The translations under genes were made by a program, and so were the position numbers. The notes under the pieces were generated by a model. The model did no database searches, was not told the DNA's origin, and was given only the letters and a program-made list of their open reading frames with translations. A stretch of DNA of 16,714 nt from positions 1 through 16,714 of the forward strand of contig CAMLLJ010000027.1 in assembly GCA_946480845.1 (NCBI GenBank). The letters are read 5' to 3'. Shown here piece after piece: positions 1 through 6,631 of the stretch; within the stretch, counting starts at the first letter, position 1, and every line of letters starts with the position of its first letter. The stretch is from an uncultured Gemmatimonadota bacterium (GTDB lineage Bacteria; Gemmatimonadota; Gemmatimonadetes; Gemmatimonadales; GWC2-71-9).

Positions 1-219
1 CGTCACCGGGCCGAGCCGGCGGACCACGTCGGTTGAGATACCCGCTTCGGCCGGCGTGCACGGGCCGGGCGAGATGATGATGTGCGACGGGGCGAGGCGC
101 TCGACCTCGTCCACGGTGAGGGCGTCGTTCCGGCGCACCTCCGGCTTGCCGCCCAGCTCGCGGACGTAGCGCGCCATGTTGTGCACGAACTATTCGTAGT
201 TGTCGAGCAGGAGGATCAT
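1..219 (-). pseudogene. pabA: Glutamine amidotransferase PabA/TrpG, N-terminal part, interrupted by an in-frame TAG
   Basis: This is the 5' part of the glutaminase subunit that would supply ammonia to PabB; the gene continues past the left edge. Reading from the ATG at 219, the product starts MILLLDNYE, then TAG (190-192), then FVHNMARYVRELGG and, further on, HIIISPGPCTPAEAGIS. These match the start and the oxyanion-loop region (SPGP) of class I glutamine amidotransferases. The stop falls in the conserved DNYDSF motif, where Ser (TCG) is expected, so one base change explains it. The other 63 codons to the edge are open and well conserved. The ATG overlaps the pabB stop as ATGA, which is normal translational coupling. 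TAG ends other genes here (PTPS, DinB, helicase), so recoding is unlikely. It may be a real recent nonsense mutation or a base-call error. A restart at the ATG at 177 would lose the first beta strand and has no ribosome-binding site. Confidence 0.85.
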
Positions 220-1583
220 GGCGCGAGCGACTCGATCAGGGCGCGGGCCTTGTCCAGCGTCTCCTCGTACTCCGCCGCCGGGTCCGAGTCGGCCACGATG
301 CCCCCGCCCGCCTGGAAGTACGCGCGGCCGCCGGTGGCGATGCAGGTCCGGATCACGATGCTGGTGTCCATGTCGCCGGTGACGCTCAGGTACCCGATGC
401 TCCCGCAGTACGCCGCCCGGCGCGACGGCTCCAGCTCGGCGATCACCTCCATGGCGCGCAGCTTCGGCGCGCCGGTGATGGAACCGCCGGGAAAGGCCGC
501 GCGCAGCAGGTCGAAGGCGTCGCACGCCGGCTCGAGCTCGCCCGTCACCGTCGAGACCAGGTGGTACACCGTGGGGTGCGCCTCGAGCGCGAGCAGTTCC
601 GTGGCCCGGACGGTGCCGGGGCGGCAGACCCGCGAGAGGTCGTTCCGGAGCAGGTCCACGATCATCACGTTCTCCGCCCGGTCCTTGGCGCTCGCCGCCA
701 GCTCGGCGGCAAGCGCGGCGTCGCGCACGGGATCGGCGGACCGGGGGCGGGTGCCCTTGATGGGACGAGTCTCGACCCTGCGGCCGTCGAGGCGGAGGAA
801 GCGCTCCGGGGAGGCGCTCATGAGCTGGAAGCGGCCGGCGTCGAACCACGCGGCGTACGGGGCCGGGCTCCGGTGGCGGAGCCGGCGGTACAGCTCGAAC
901 GGAGGTCCCGCGAGCGGCGCGTCGAACCGCTGGGAGATGTTGGCCTGGAAGAGGTCGCCGGCGAGGATGTACTCGCGCACCCGGCTCACGGCGGCGAGGT
1001 ACTGGCTCCGCGTGAAGTTCGAACGGAGCGGCGCCGCGGCCGCCGCCGGCCCGGGCCCTGCGCCCCTGGCCTGCACCGCCGTATCCGCAGGCCTGGAGAG
1101 CAGCTCGCGAACCTCATCGGCGCGGCGCGCCGCACGTTCCGCGAGATCGGCACCCTGCGCCGGCAGCCCCGTCGACACCAGCCAGGCCCGCCCCGCCTGA
1201 TGGTCCCACGAGATCACCCAGTCGTAGAGGCCGAGGAGCACGTCGGGCACGTCGAGGTCGTCGCTCCGCGGGGCCGGCACCCGCTCGAGCACCCGGCCGT
1301 AGTCGTACCCGATGAAGCCGGCGAGGCCGCCCTGGAAGGGCGGCAGCGCGGGGTCCCCCTCGGCGGCGCACGCACGCAGCGCCTCGCGTGCGGCGGGCAG
1401 CGGGTCGTCGGGCACGCGCGCCTCGAAGACGCGTACCGGGTCGGCGGCGAAATAGGAATAGCGGCCGGTGCGGTCGTGGCCGGCCGCGCTGTCGAGCAGG
1501 ATGGGGTACGGCAGGTGGGTGAGCCGCTCGCACACCTCGAGCGGCTCGGGTACCGCGTCCAGCTCGATTACGACGCGACCCAC
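216..1583 (-). CDS. pabB: Aminodeoxychorismate synthase component I (PabB)
   Basis: This enzyme converts chorismate and ammonia to 4-amino-4-deoxychorismate, the first step to the p-aminobenzoate of folate. From the GTG at 1583 the product is 455 aa, close to E. coli PabB. The N-terminal domain (about 1-165) includes LPYPILLDS and GGLAGFIGYDYGR. The chorismate-binding domain (about 185-455) includes FQANISQRF, PIKGTRPR (274-281), ENVMIVDLLRNDL, AHPTVYHLVSTVTG, FPGGSITGAPK and YCGSIGY. Lys276 in PIKGT is the residue that separates PabB from anthranilate synthase TrpE, which has Ala there (family knowledge). The start is uncertain: GTG 1583 overlaps the dehydratase stop by 16 bases, with an AGGA lying almost against it. 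An in-frame GTG lies about 16 codons further in. Its stop overlaps the pabA start, so the two subunits are coupled. The region around residues 170-186 is a Gly/Ala/Pro-rich linker. Confidence 0.95.
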   Translation of the reverse strand: MGRVVIELDAVPEPLEVCERLTHLPYPILLDSAAGHDRTGRYSYFAADPVRVFEARVPDDPLPAAREALRACAAEGDPALPPFQGGLAGFIGYDYGRVLERVPAPRSDDLDVPDVLLGLYDWVISWDHQAGRAWLVSTGLPAQGADLAERAARRADEVRELLSRPADTAVQARGAGPGPAAAAAPLRSNFTRSQYLAAVSRVREYILAGDLFQANISQRFDAPLAGPPFELYRRLRHRSPAPYAAWFDAGRFQLMSASPERFLRLDGRRVETRPIKGTRPRSADPVRDAALAAELAASAKDRAENVMIVDLLRNDLSRVCRPGTVRATELLALEAHPTVYHLVSTVTGELEPACDAFDLLRAAFPGGSITGAPKLRAMEVIAELEPSRRAAYCGSIGYLSVTGDMDTSIVIRTCIATGGRAYFQAGGGIVADSDPAAEYEETLDKARALIESLAP

Positions 1584-1912
1584 TTCCTGGTCGTGCCGGC
1601 GAGCGCGCCCCCTTTCGGGCGCCAGAGCGCCTGGCGCTCGATCACGTCGGCGAGCTGGAGGTCCTTGTCGGTGACGCCGCCCGCCGTGTGCGTGTTGAGC
1701 CGCACCTCGACCTTGCCCCAGCTCACCGCCAGGTCGGGATGATGGTCGGCGGCCTCGCAGATGAAGCCGATGGCGTTCACCAGCATCAGCGTCGTGGGCC
1801 AGCCGTCGGTGGTATAGACGCGGCGGATCGCGTTCCCCGCCTCGGTCCAGCCGGGAAGCGCCCCCAGGCGCTCGGCGAGTGCGGCTCCGGAAAAAGTCGG
1901 TTCGGTGGCCAT
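1568..1912 (-). CDS. phhB: Pterin-4a-carbinolamine dehydratase (PCD/DCoH)
   Basis: This small enzyme dehydrates 4a-hydroxy-tetrahydropterin, regenerating the cofactor after aromatic amino acid hydroxylation. Some bacterial homologues are linked to folate or molybdopterin metabolism instead. At 114 aa it has the normal family length. The signature is visible at residues 53-84: E53-x3-H57-H58-P59, W65, then T74-H75-x2-GGVT-x2-D84. The three active-site histidines (57, 58, 75) are all present. The start is ATG 1912, only two bases after the PTPS stop, and its 3' end overlaps the pabB start. It is therefore co-transcribed with PTPS and pabAB. No phenylalanine hydroxylase is in the window, so the hydroxylase partner is unknown. 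The gene symbol is by family only. Confidence 0.93.
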   Translation of the reverse strand: MATEPTFSGAALAERLGALPGWTEAGNAIRRVYTTDGWPTTLMLVNAIGFICEAADHHPDLAVSWGKVEVRLNTHTAGGVTDKDLQLADVIERQALWRPKGGALAGTTRKWVAS

Positions 1913-1914
1913 GG

Positions 1915-2418
1915 CTACCTGGCGGTTGGGGTGAGGCGGAAGGTCGCGGTCTGGCCGGGGCTCTCCTCGACCTCGACCTCGAGCCGCGAAAGGTGGGAAA
2001 CGCCGAGCCCGTCCAGCTCGTCGCGCAGCTGGAGTGCCAGGTACTCGGCGAGCTTCTCGGCGGTGCTGTTCCCGATGGGGAGGATGGCGCAGTCGCGGCG
2101 CGGGAAGACGTAGCGCGGCTCGCCGAAGACGTCCACCGAGACGCGGTCACCGTCCTCATGTACCGCAATCTTCGGGTTGCCGGTGGGGAGGAGCACCCGG
2201 TGGTCGATCGCGTCCACCAGGCGGCGGGCGATCTGCTTGATCACGCTGAAGTCGATCACGAAGAGCGATTCGGCGTCGAGCGGGCCCTCCACGGCGACGC
2301 CGACCCGGTAGTTGTGCCCGTGCAGTGCCTCGCAGTGATGCCCCTTCATGGTGATGAAGTGCGCGGAGGAAAAGACCAGGTAGTCCTTGCTGACGGCGAT
2401 CCTGAAGGCTTCCGGCAC
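1915..2418 (-). CDS. queD: 6-pyruvoyltetrahydropterin synthase family (QueD/PTPS, COG0720) with combined CExxHGH motif
   Basis: This tunnel-fold enzyme acts on 7,8-dihydroneopterin triphosphate. The product is 167 aa from GTG 2418, with a GGGGAG ribosome-binding site a few bases upstream. Zinc ligands are H20 (SSAHF), H33 and H35 (LHGHNY). The active-site segment reads C29-E30-A-L-H33-G-H35. QueD (PTPS-I, queuosine route) is marked by C-x3-HGH. PTPS-III, which replaces FolB in folate synthesis, is marked by E-x2-HGH. This protein carries both. Other conserved parts are VIDF (54-57), DH (72-73) and NSTAEKLAEYL (117-127). It is longer than E. coli QueD because of an insertion at about 79-112. 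It heads a minus-strand group with pterin dehydratase and pabB/pabA, which favours a pterin/folate role. queD is a family name; the true product (6-carboxy-, 6-hydroxymethyl- or 6-pyruvoyl-pterin) cannot be read from sequence alone. Confidence 0.9.
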   Translation of the reverse strand: MPEAFRIAVSKDYLVFSSAHFITMKGHHCEALHGHNYRVGVAVEGPLDAESLFVIDFSVIKQIARRLVDAIDHRVLLPTGNPKIAVHEDGDRVSVDVFGEPRYVFPRRDCAILPIGNSTAEKLAEYLALQLRDELDGLGVSHLSRLEVEVEESPGQTATFRLTPTAR

Positions 2419-2622
2419 GGCGCTCCCCTCGACGGGTCCGATGGTGCCGGGGAAAGGTATGGAAGCGGCCGGGAAAAGCTACGCCGTGCGTCCTCGCCGC
2501 GGGACACGCCAGCCGGGAACCGGTTTCGCAAGCCTTCACGCATCAACGGGTTATGGAATGGCACGCGGTTCGCTTATCGGCAGGGCGTTCCGCAGTGCCA
2601 ACCATCACCAGTCGAGGCCAGC

Positions 2623-3108
2623 ATGCGTGCACTTCGTCTCGCGATTCCTGCAGCGCTGATGGCGCTGGCGCCGGCCCTCTCCAGCGAGGCCGCTGCGCAG
2701 ACCCGGGCCCGGGTAGTCATCGAAACGGGCCGCCCCGCTCCCGTCTATTCACGCCGCCCGGTCCGGCGCGTTGCCCCCCGCCCGCGGGTCATCGTGGTCG
2801 AGCGCGTGGTGCTCGAGCGGCACGGCCGTGGACGCGGCCAGGGCTGGTTCCGCCGGCACGGGTACCGTCCGGTCACGCTCTACTACGTGAACGGCCGCTA
2901 CCTCGACCGCCGGATCGACCGGCGCGGCGTGCGCGAAGTCGTCGTCTACGAGCGGAACGGCCGCTACTACCGCGACTGGGACGACCGCGACCGCGACGGC
3001 CGCCGCTTCGAGGACCGCGACCGCGACGACTACGACCGCTGGCGCAAGGAGCGGAGCCGCGACCGGGACGACGAGTACAAGTACGACTACGACGACTGGG
3101 AGGACTGA
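2623..3108 (+). CDS. Secreted, highly charged small protein of unknown function
   Basis: The product is 161 aa from ATG 2623, chosen because a GAGG sits 5 bases upstream and a signal peptide follows directly (MRALRLAIPAALMALAPALS, probable cleavage after AAAQ near residue 26). The mature part starts basic (RRPVRRVAPRPR). The middle is rich in Arg, Val, Tyr and Gly (RHGYRPVTLYYVNGRYLDRR). The last ~45 residues are an Asp/Arg/Tyr-rich low-complexity tail ending DDWED. Charge is thus segregated along the chain. No cysteine and no catalytic motif are seen. It is probably periplasmic or exported; a structural, nucleic-acid-binding or metal-binding role would be a guess. It stands alone between the divergent PTPS gene and a strong terminator. 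Confidence 0.8.
   Translation: MRALRLAIPAALMALAPALSSEAAAQTRARVVIETGRPAPVYSRRPVRRVAPRPRVIVVERVVLERHGRGRGQGWFRRHGYRPVTLYYVNGRYLDRRIDRRGVREVVVYERNGRYYRDWDDRDRDGRRFEDRDRDDYDRWRKERSRDRDDEYKYDYDDWED
2983..3027 (+). repeat. 15-bp direct repeat inside the charged-protein gene
   Basis: The 15-mer GACCGCGACCGCGAC occurs exactly at 2983-2997 and 3013-3027, one 30-bp step apart, and each copy is itself built of GACCGC units. It encodes DRDRD in both copies. It is part of the Asp/Arg tail of the secreted protein and could allow slippage-driven length change. Confidence 0.7.
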
Positions 3109-3127
3109 GTCCCCCGGTGCCAACACG

Positions 3128-3154
3128 GAAAGCCCCGCCTCCGGCGGGGCTTTC
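3128..3154 (+). terminator. Rho-independent terminator after the charged secreted protein
   Basis: A perfect 12-bp stem (3128-3139 with 3143-3154, GAAAGCCCCGCC against GGCGGGGCTTTC) closes a 3-base loop. It starts 19 bases after the stop codon. The T run is short (TTTCT), but the GC-rich stem is strong. AAA on the left arm and TTT on the right allow function in both directions. It separates the upstream gene from the next block, whose start codon lies only 17 bases further on. Confidence 0.85.
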
Positions 3155-3171
3155 TGCGTATTGTTCCATCC

Positions 3172-3387
3172 ATGGAAGCATCTCGCAGCATCATCGGATT
3201 CCGCCAGGACGACGAAGGGCAGTGGATCGCCGAACTCGAGTGCGGCCACACCGTGCACGTCCGCCACGATCCACCGTGGCAGGTGCGTCCCTGGGTGCGC
3301 GACGAGTCGGGCCGTGAGGCTCGCCTCGGCAGCGCGCTCGAGTGCCTGCGCTGCGCGCGCGAGCGGGAGGCCGGCCATGCGGTTTGA
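3172..3387 (+). CDS. DUF3565 family small protein
   Basis: The product is 71 aa. The order IIGFRQDDEGQWIAELECGH, then HVRHDPPWQVRPWV, then CLRC is the pattern I recall for DUF3565, a small family of unknown function. Cys24, His26, Cys58 and Cys61 could form a zinc-ribbon-like site; this is inference. The start fits the family because homologues begin a few residues before the IxGF motif. There is no Shine-Dalgarno sequence, and the ATG is only 17 bases after the terminator hairpin. A -10-like TATTGT (3159-3164) sits 7 bases upstream, so translation may be leaderless. Its stop overlaps the DinB-like start by 11 bases. Confidence 0.8.
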   Translation: MEASRSIIGFRQDDEGQWIAELECGHTVHVRHDPPWQVRPWVRDESGREARLGSALECLRCAREREAGHAV

Positions 3388-3901
3388 CCTGGACCGCGCA
3401 CTCGAGATCCTCGAGCGTACGCCGGCCACCTTCCGCGCGCTCCTGGAAGGCCTTCCCGAGGCCTGGACTACTCCCAACGAAGGTCCGGAGACCTTCAGCG
3501 CCTTCGACAACGTGGGTCACCTCATCCACGGCGATCGCACCGACTGGATCCCCCGCGCGCGCATCATCCTCGCCCAGGGCGCGGACCGGCGCTTCGAGCC
3601 TTTCGACCGCTTCGCCCAGCAGCGCGAGAGCGCGGGCCGGAGCACCGCGGAGCTGCTGGAGGAGTTCGCGCGGCTCCGCGCGGCGAACCTCGCCACCCTG
3701 CGGGGGTGGAACCTCGGCCCGCGCGAGCTGGCGCTCGAAGGCGAGCACCCCGAGCTCGGCCGGGTCACCCTCGAGCAGCTCCTTGCCACCTGGGCCGCGC
3801 ACGATCTCTCGCATGTGGCGCAGACGGCGCGCGTGCTGGCGAAGCAGTATCGCGATGCCGTGGGGCCCTGGCGCGCTTATCTCCCGCTGCTCGACCGGTA
3901 G
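3377..3901 (+). CDS. DinB superfamily putative metal-dependent hydrolase
   Basis: The 174-aa product fits the four-helix-bundle DinB/YfiT-like superfamily. A first histidine motif (GHLIHGD, H48 and H51) and a second, HDLSHVAQ (H142, H146), give the usual three-histidine metal site. Known relatives include thiol transferases (bacillithiol, mycothiol or glutathione S-transferases) and damage-induced proteins of unknown activity. The substrate cannot be read here. The ATG at 3377 overlaps the end of the DUF3565 gene, so they are translated together. The last residues (WRAYLPLLDR) match the C-terminal end commonly seen in this subfamily. Confidence 0.85.
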   Translation: MRFDLDRALEILERTPATFRALLEGLPEAWTTPNEGPETFSAFDNVGHLIHGDRTDWIPRARIILAQGADRRFEPFDRFAQQRESAGRSTAELLEEFARLRAANLATLRGWNLGPRELALEGEHPELGRVTLEQLLATWAAHDLSHVAQTARVLAKQYRDAVGPWRAYLPLLDR

Positions 3902-3954
3902 CAGCCGCCCCGCTCGCCTTGCCACCCGGTCCGGCGCATCCCAGATTGCCCATC

Positions 3955-4608
3955 GTGTCGAGATTGCGCCTGCGAATCTCCCTGTCGCTCGACGGCTTCG
4001 TCGCCGGACCGAACCAGAGCCCGAAGGAACCGCTCGGGGAAGGCGGCGAGCGGCTGCACGACTGGGTCACGGTGCTCGCGTCGTGGCGCGCGCCGCATGG
4101 GCTCGAGGGCGGCGAGGTCAACGAGAGCTCGCGCGTCGTGGACCAGGCCGCGGCCGGCATCGGCGCGACCATCATGGGCCGCAACATGTTCGGCGGCCAT
4201 CCCGGCCCGTGGAAGGCTGAGAAGCCGTGGAACGGTTGGTGGGGGGATACCCCGCCGTTCCATCATCCCGTCTTCGTCCTCACGCACCACGCCCGCCCTC
4301 CGCTTCCGCTCGAGGGAGGGACCACCTTCACCTTCGTCACCGACGGCATCGAATCGGCGCTGGCCCAGGCGCGGCAGGCGGCCCGCGGGAAGGACGTGGC
4401 GCTCGCCGGCGGCGCGCAGGCGGCCGGCCAGTACCTCCGCGCCGGGCTCGTGGACGAAATGCTGCTGAGCCAGGTGCCCATCCTCCTCGGTGCCGGCGAG
4501 CGGCTCTTTGAAGGGGTCAGCGATCTCGGCGGGCTGCAGCTCGTGGAGACCGTGGCGGCGCCCGGAGTCACCCACCTCCGATTCGAGAAAGCGGTGCTCG
4601 ACACCTGA
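3955..4608 (+). CDS. Dihydrofolate reductase-like / RibD C-terminal domain protein
   Basis: The 217-aa product has the DHFR-like fold used by RibD C-terminal reductases and the YyaP/YwjB group. It shows ISLSLDGFVAG (8-18), ATIMGRNMFGG (about 71-81), HPVFVLTHHARPPL, an ALAGGAQAAGQYL nucleotide-binding segment, and DEMLLSQVPILLGAGERLF near the C-terminus. It probably binds NADPH; the substrate is unknown, and it is not expected to be the housekeeping DHFR. GTG 3955 is chosen because the conserved strand starts a few residues later, but there is no good ribosome-binding site, and TTG 3946 or TTG 3964 are also possible. The stop overlaps the next start (TGATG). Confidence 0.88.
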   Translation: MSRLRLRISLSLDGFVAGPNQSPKEPLGEGGERLHDWVTVLASWRAPHGLEGGEVNESSRVVDQAAAGIGATIMGRNMFGGHPGPWKAEKPWNGWWGDTPPFHHPVFVLTHHARPPLPLEGGTTFTFVTDGIESALAQARQAARGKDVALAGGAQAAGQYLRAGLVDEMLLSQVPILLGAGERLFEGVSDLGGLQLVETVAAPGVTHLRFEKAVLDT

Positions 4609-4982
4609 TGCAGTTCATGCTCCTGATCTACCTGGATCCGGCCCTGCTCGGCGAGCTGCCCCAGGCCGAAGCCGACGCCATGATGCGCGACTGCCTCTCC
4701 CACGCCGATGCGCTGCGCGGCGAGGGGCGCCTGCTCGAGTCGCAGATGCTCGAGGACGTGCCCACCGCGAAGTCGCTGCGGGTGCGGAACGGGCGGAGCC
4801 GGGCCACCGACGGTCCCTTCGCGGAGACGAAGGAGCTGCTCGGCGGGTTCAACCTCATCGAGGCGGAGGACATGGAGGCGGCGCTGCGGATCGCGCAGGG
4901 GTTTCCGTGGGCGCGGGTCGGGTGCGTCGAGGTGCGGCCCGTCCGCAGCATCGCGGCGGTGCGCGAGCGCGTGGGCGGATAA
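4608..4982 (+). CDS. YCII/DGPF domain protein
   Basis: The 124-aa product is a stand-alone YCII-related (DGPF) domain. It has the N-terminal MQFMLLIYLD strand, the LL/DVPTAKSLRVR strand, the diagnostic ATDGPFAETKE (DGPF at 68-71), GGFNLIEAEDMEAAL and the final EVRPVR strand. The family adopts a dimeric ferredoxin-like fold. Such proteins often sit next to ECF sigma factors or small enzymes, and their activity is mostly unknown. ATG 4608 shares one base with the stop of the DHFR-like gene, so the two are coupled. Confidence 0.92.
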   Translation: MQFMLLIYLDPALLGELPQAEADAMMRDCLSHADALRGEGRLLESQMLEDVPTAKSLRVRNGRSRATDGPFAETKELLGGFNLIEAEDMEAALRIAQGFPWARVGCVEVRPVRSIAAVRERVGG

Positions 4983-4984
4983 CG

Positions 4985-5491
4985 GTGCAGCAGTCGCCCC
5001 CGGTCCACGGCCTCAAGCGGAACGCCGTGCTCTGCCTCCTCACCCACCGCGGCGACGACCTGATGCTCCATCGCGCCCGCGAGCCGAACCGCGGGCTCTG
5101 GGTGCCGGTCGGCGGCAAGCTCGAGCCGTTCGAGAGCCCGCGCGCCGCCGCCATCCGCGAGCTGCGCGAGGAAGCGGGCATCGCGGTGCCCGAAGTGCGC
5201 CTCCTCGGCACGCTGGTCGAAACCTCGCCCACCGCGTACAACTGGTGGACCGCGGTGTACCACGCCGAGCTGCCCTTCGACGGCCCGCGGCCGGCGCTCG
5301 CCTGGTGCGCCGAAGGCGAGCTGCGCTGGGTCCCCGGCCACCGGCTCCTGGAGTTGCCCATGCCCCCGACCGACCGGCACATCTACGCCTGCCGCGACGA
5401 ACGCCGCCCCTTCATGCTCTCCGCCGAGTACGACGAGGCGCTCGCCCTCGTCCGCCTCGACGAGGAGCTGTCAGGGACGCGCCTCCAGTGA
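4985..5491 (+). CDS. Nudix hydrolase (MutT/8-oxo-dGTPase-like)
   Basis: The 168-aa product hydrolyses a nucleoside diphosphate linked to another moiety. The Nudix box is complete at residues 44-66: G44, E50, then REL (58-60), R61, E62, E63, A64, G65, I66, giving GX5EX7REUXEEXGU. The preceding GLWVPVGGKLEP resembles oxidised-purine hydrolases of the MTH1/YtkD kind, but substrate choice cannot be fixed. GTG 4985 lies two bases after the YCII stop; it gives a short lead (VQQSPPVHGLKRNAVLCLL) before the first strand. Its own stop overlaps the next gene (GTGA). Confidence 0.92.
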   Translation: MQQSPPVHGLKRNAVLCLLTHRGDDLMLHRAREPNRGLWVPVGGKLEPFESPRAAAIRELREEAGIAVPEVRLLGTLVETSPTAYNWWTAVYHAELPFDGPRPALAWCAEGELRWVPGHRLLELPMPPTDRHIYACRDERRPFMLSAEYDEALALVRLDEELSGTRLQ

Positions 5492-5856
5492 GGACGCAGG
5501 CCGCGCTCGCCGCCCTTGCCATTGCCGCCGCTGCCGGGTGCTCGCTCGGTGTGGGCGGATCCTTTCCCTCCGACGCCACGGCGCGCACCGCCGTCGACGC
5601 GCCGCACCGCTTCGAGCCGGCCGACCCCGCCGACCGGATCCAGCCCGGCGACACCATAGCGGGCTCCGGATGCCGGAGCCCGATGGTGGACCCGCGCGAC
5701 GGCACCCGGATCGTCTTCCTCCGCGCCGCCAGCCAGCGCGCCGACTATGCCGTGGCCGGCGGCCGCTACGGCGTGAACGAGTACGAGCTGCTCCGGCTCG
5801 ACTGCAACACCGGGACGGTGATCGGGGTCGTGGAGCGGGGCGGGCTGGTCCGGTGA
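5488..5856 (+). CDS. Small lipoprotein of unknown function
   Basis: The 122-aa product starts at GTG 5488 inside the Nudix stop (GTGA). Residues 1-18 form a lipoprotein signal (MRTQAALAALAIAAAAGC) with Cys18 as the likely lipidated residue; +2 is Ser, which favours the outer membrane by the E. coli rule. The mature part has Cys62 and Cys106, which could form a disulfide. I recognise no domain. Its overlaps on both sides (Nudix upstream, Fluc downstream) mean it is transcribed with them. Confidence 0.8.
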   Translation: MRTQAALAALAIAAAAGCSLGVGGSFPSDATARTAVDAPHRFEPADPADRIQPGDTIAGSGCRSPMVDPRDGTRIVFLRAASQRADYAVAGGRYGVNEYELLRLDCNTGTVIGVVERGGLVR

Positions 5857-6227
5857 ACGCCACGCTCGCCGTCGGCCTCGGCGGATGCCTGGGCTCCATC
5901 GCGCGGTACAAGCTCGGCGGATTGGTGCTGCATCACACCCTCGGCTGGCGCTTCCCGCTCAGCACCCTCGCCGTCAACCTCGGCGGCTGCCTGCTCGTCG
6001 GGCTGCTTGCCGGCTGGGTCGAGCACCGCGATGCCCTGAGCCCCGGCATGCGCCTGCTGCTGATCACCGGGTTCTGCGGCGGCTTTACGACATTCTCGGC
6101 GTTCGGGCTCGAATCGCTCTACCTGATCCGGCGCGATGCAGCGGCGCTGGCGGCGATCAACGCCGCCGTGAGCGTGGCGGGCGGCATCGCGGGCGTATGG
6201 ATCGGGTGGAAGGCCGCCCACGGCTGA
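5853..6227 (+). CDS. crcB: Fluoride channel Fluc/CrcB
   Basis: The product is a 124-aa, four-helix membrane protein that exports fluoride passively. Diagnostic segments are GGCLGSIARY (10-19), STLAVNLGGCLLVGLL (37-52, with the conserved Asn42) and TGFCGGFTTFSAFGLE (72-87). The last holds the central sodium site (GGFTTF) and the phenylalanines Phe81 and Phe84 lining the pore. Length and motif order are complete, so it should work as a dual-topology homodimer. GTG 5853 overlaps the lipoprotein stop (GTGA). I see no fluoride riboswitch upstream, and the gene is buried in an operon, so it is probably not fluoride-induced here. Confidence 0.95.
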   Translation: MNATLAVGLGGCLGSIARYKLGGLVLHHTLGWRFPLSTLAVNLGGCLLVGLLAGWVEHRDALSPGMRLLLITGFCGGFTTFSAFGLESLYLIRRDAAALAAINAAVSVAGGIAGVWIGWKAAHG

Positions 6228-6258
6228 GCCTGCGCCGGAACATCCCAGCGAGGCATTC

Positions 6259-6600
6259 ATGATCTACGACCAGGTCACTGTCGTCATCACCTATCGCGCG
6301 CTCGAGGGCATGGCCGATGTGGCGCGCGAGGAGCTGGCCGCGCTCATCGAGACGGTGGTCGCGCAGGAGCCGGCATGCCGCGGCATCGAGCTGTTCCAGG
6401 GAAGCGCGGATCCCCACCGGCTCCTCCTGGTGGAGGAGTGGGAGAGCGAGCAGGCCTACAGCGGCCCGCATCTCCAGACGGCGCACATTCTCGCCTTCCG
6501 GGAACGCGCGCCCGCGTTCCTCGCCGGACCTCCGGAGATCACCTTCTGGCATCCGGTGGCTGCGGCGGCACCGGAATCGGGCCACCGCCCGGGGTCGTGA
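6259..6600 (+). CDS. ABM-domain (antibiotic biosynthesis monooxygenase / YgiN-like) protein
   Basis: The 113-aa product has the dimeric ferredoxin-like ABM fold. It shows a first strand DQVTVVITYRAL, a helix ending ACRGIELFQGSADPHRLLLVEEW, then the conserved S-x2-A-x5-H-x2-T-x-H pattern (Trp61, His71, His76) and a last strand EITFWHPV. Family members include quinol monooxygenases, heme-degrading enzymes and autoinducer-2 modifying proteins; which one applies here cannot be told. ATG 6259 has GAGG five bases upstream. It is 31 bases downstream of crcB on the same strand. Confidence 0.88.
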   Translation: MIYDQVTVVITYRALEGMADVAREELAALIETVVAQEPACRGIELFQGSADPHRLLLVEEWESEQAYSGPHLQTAHILAFRERAPAFLAGPPEITFWHPVAAAAPESGHRPGS

Positions 6601-6631
6601 CGGCGAGGGAGCGGCACGCTTTGGAGCCCCG

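Noticed and set aside
190..192. TAG as a recoded amino acid
   Set aside because: TAG ends the PTPS, DinB-like, helicase and PAS/Fis genes at their natural ends.
5500..5852. Fluoride riboswitch upstream of crcB
   Set aside because: The region is coding (lipoprotein), and I see no crcB RNA-motif pattern.
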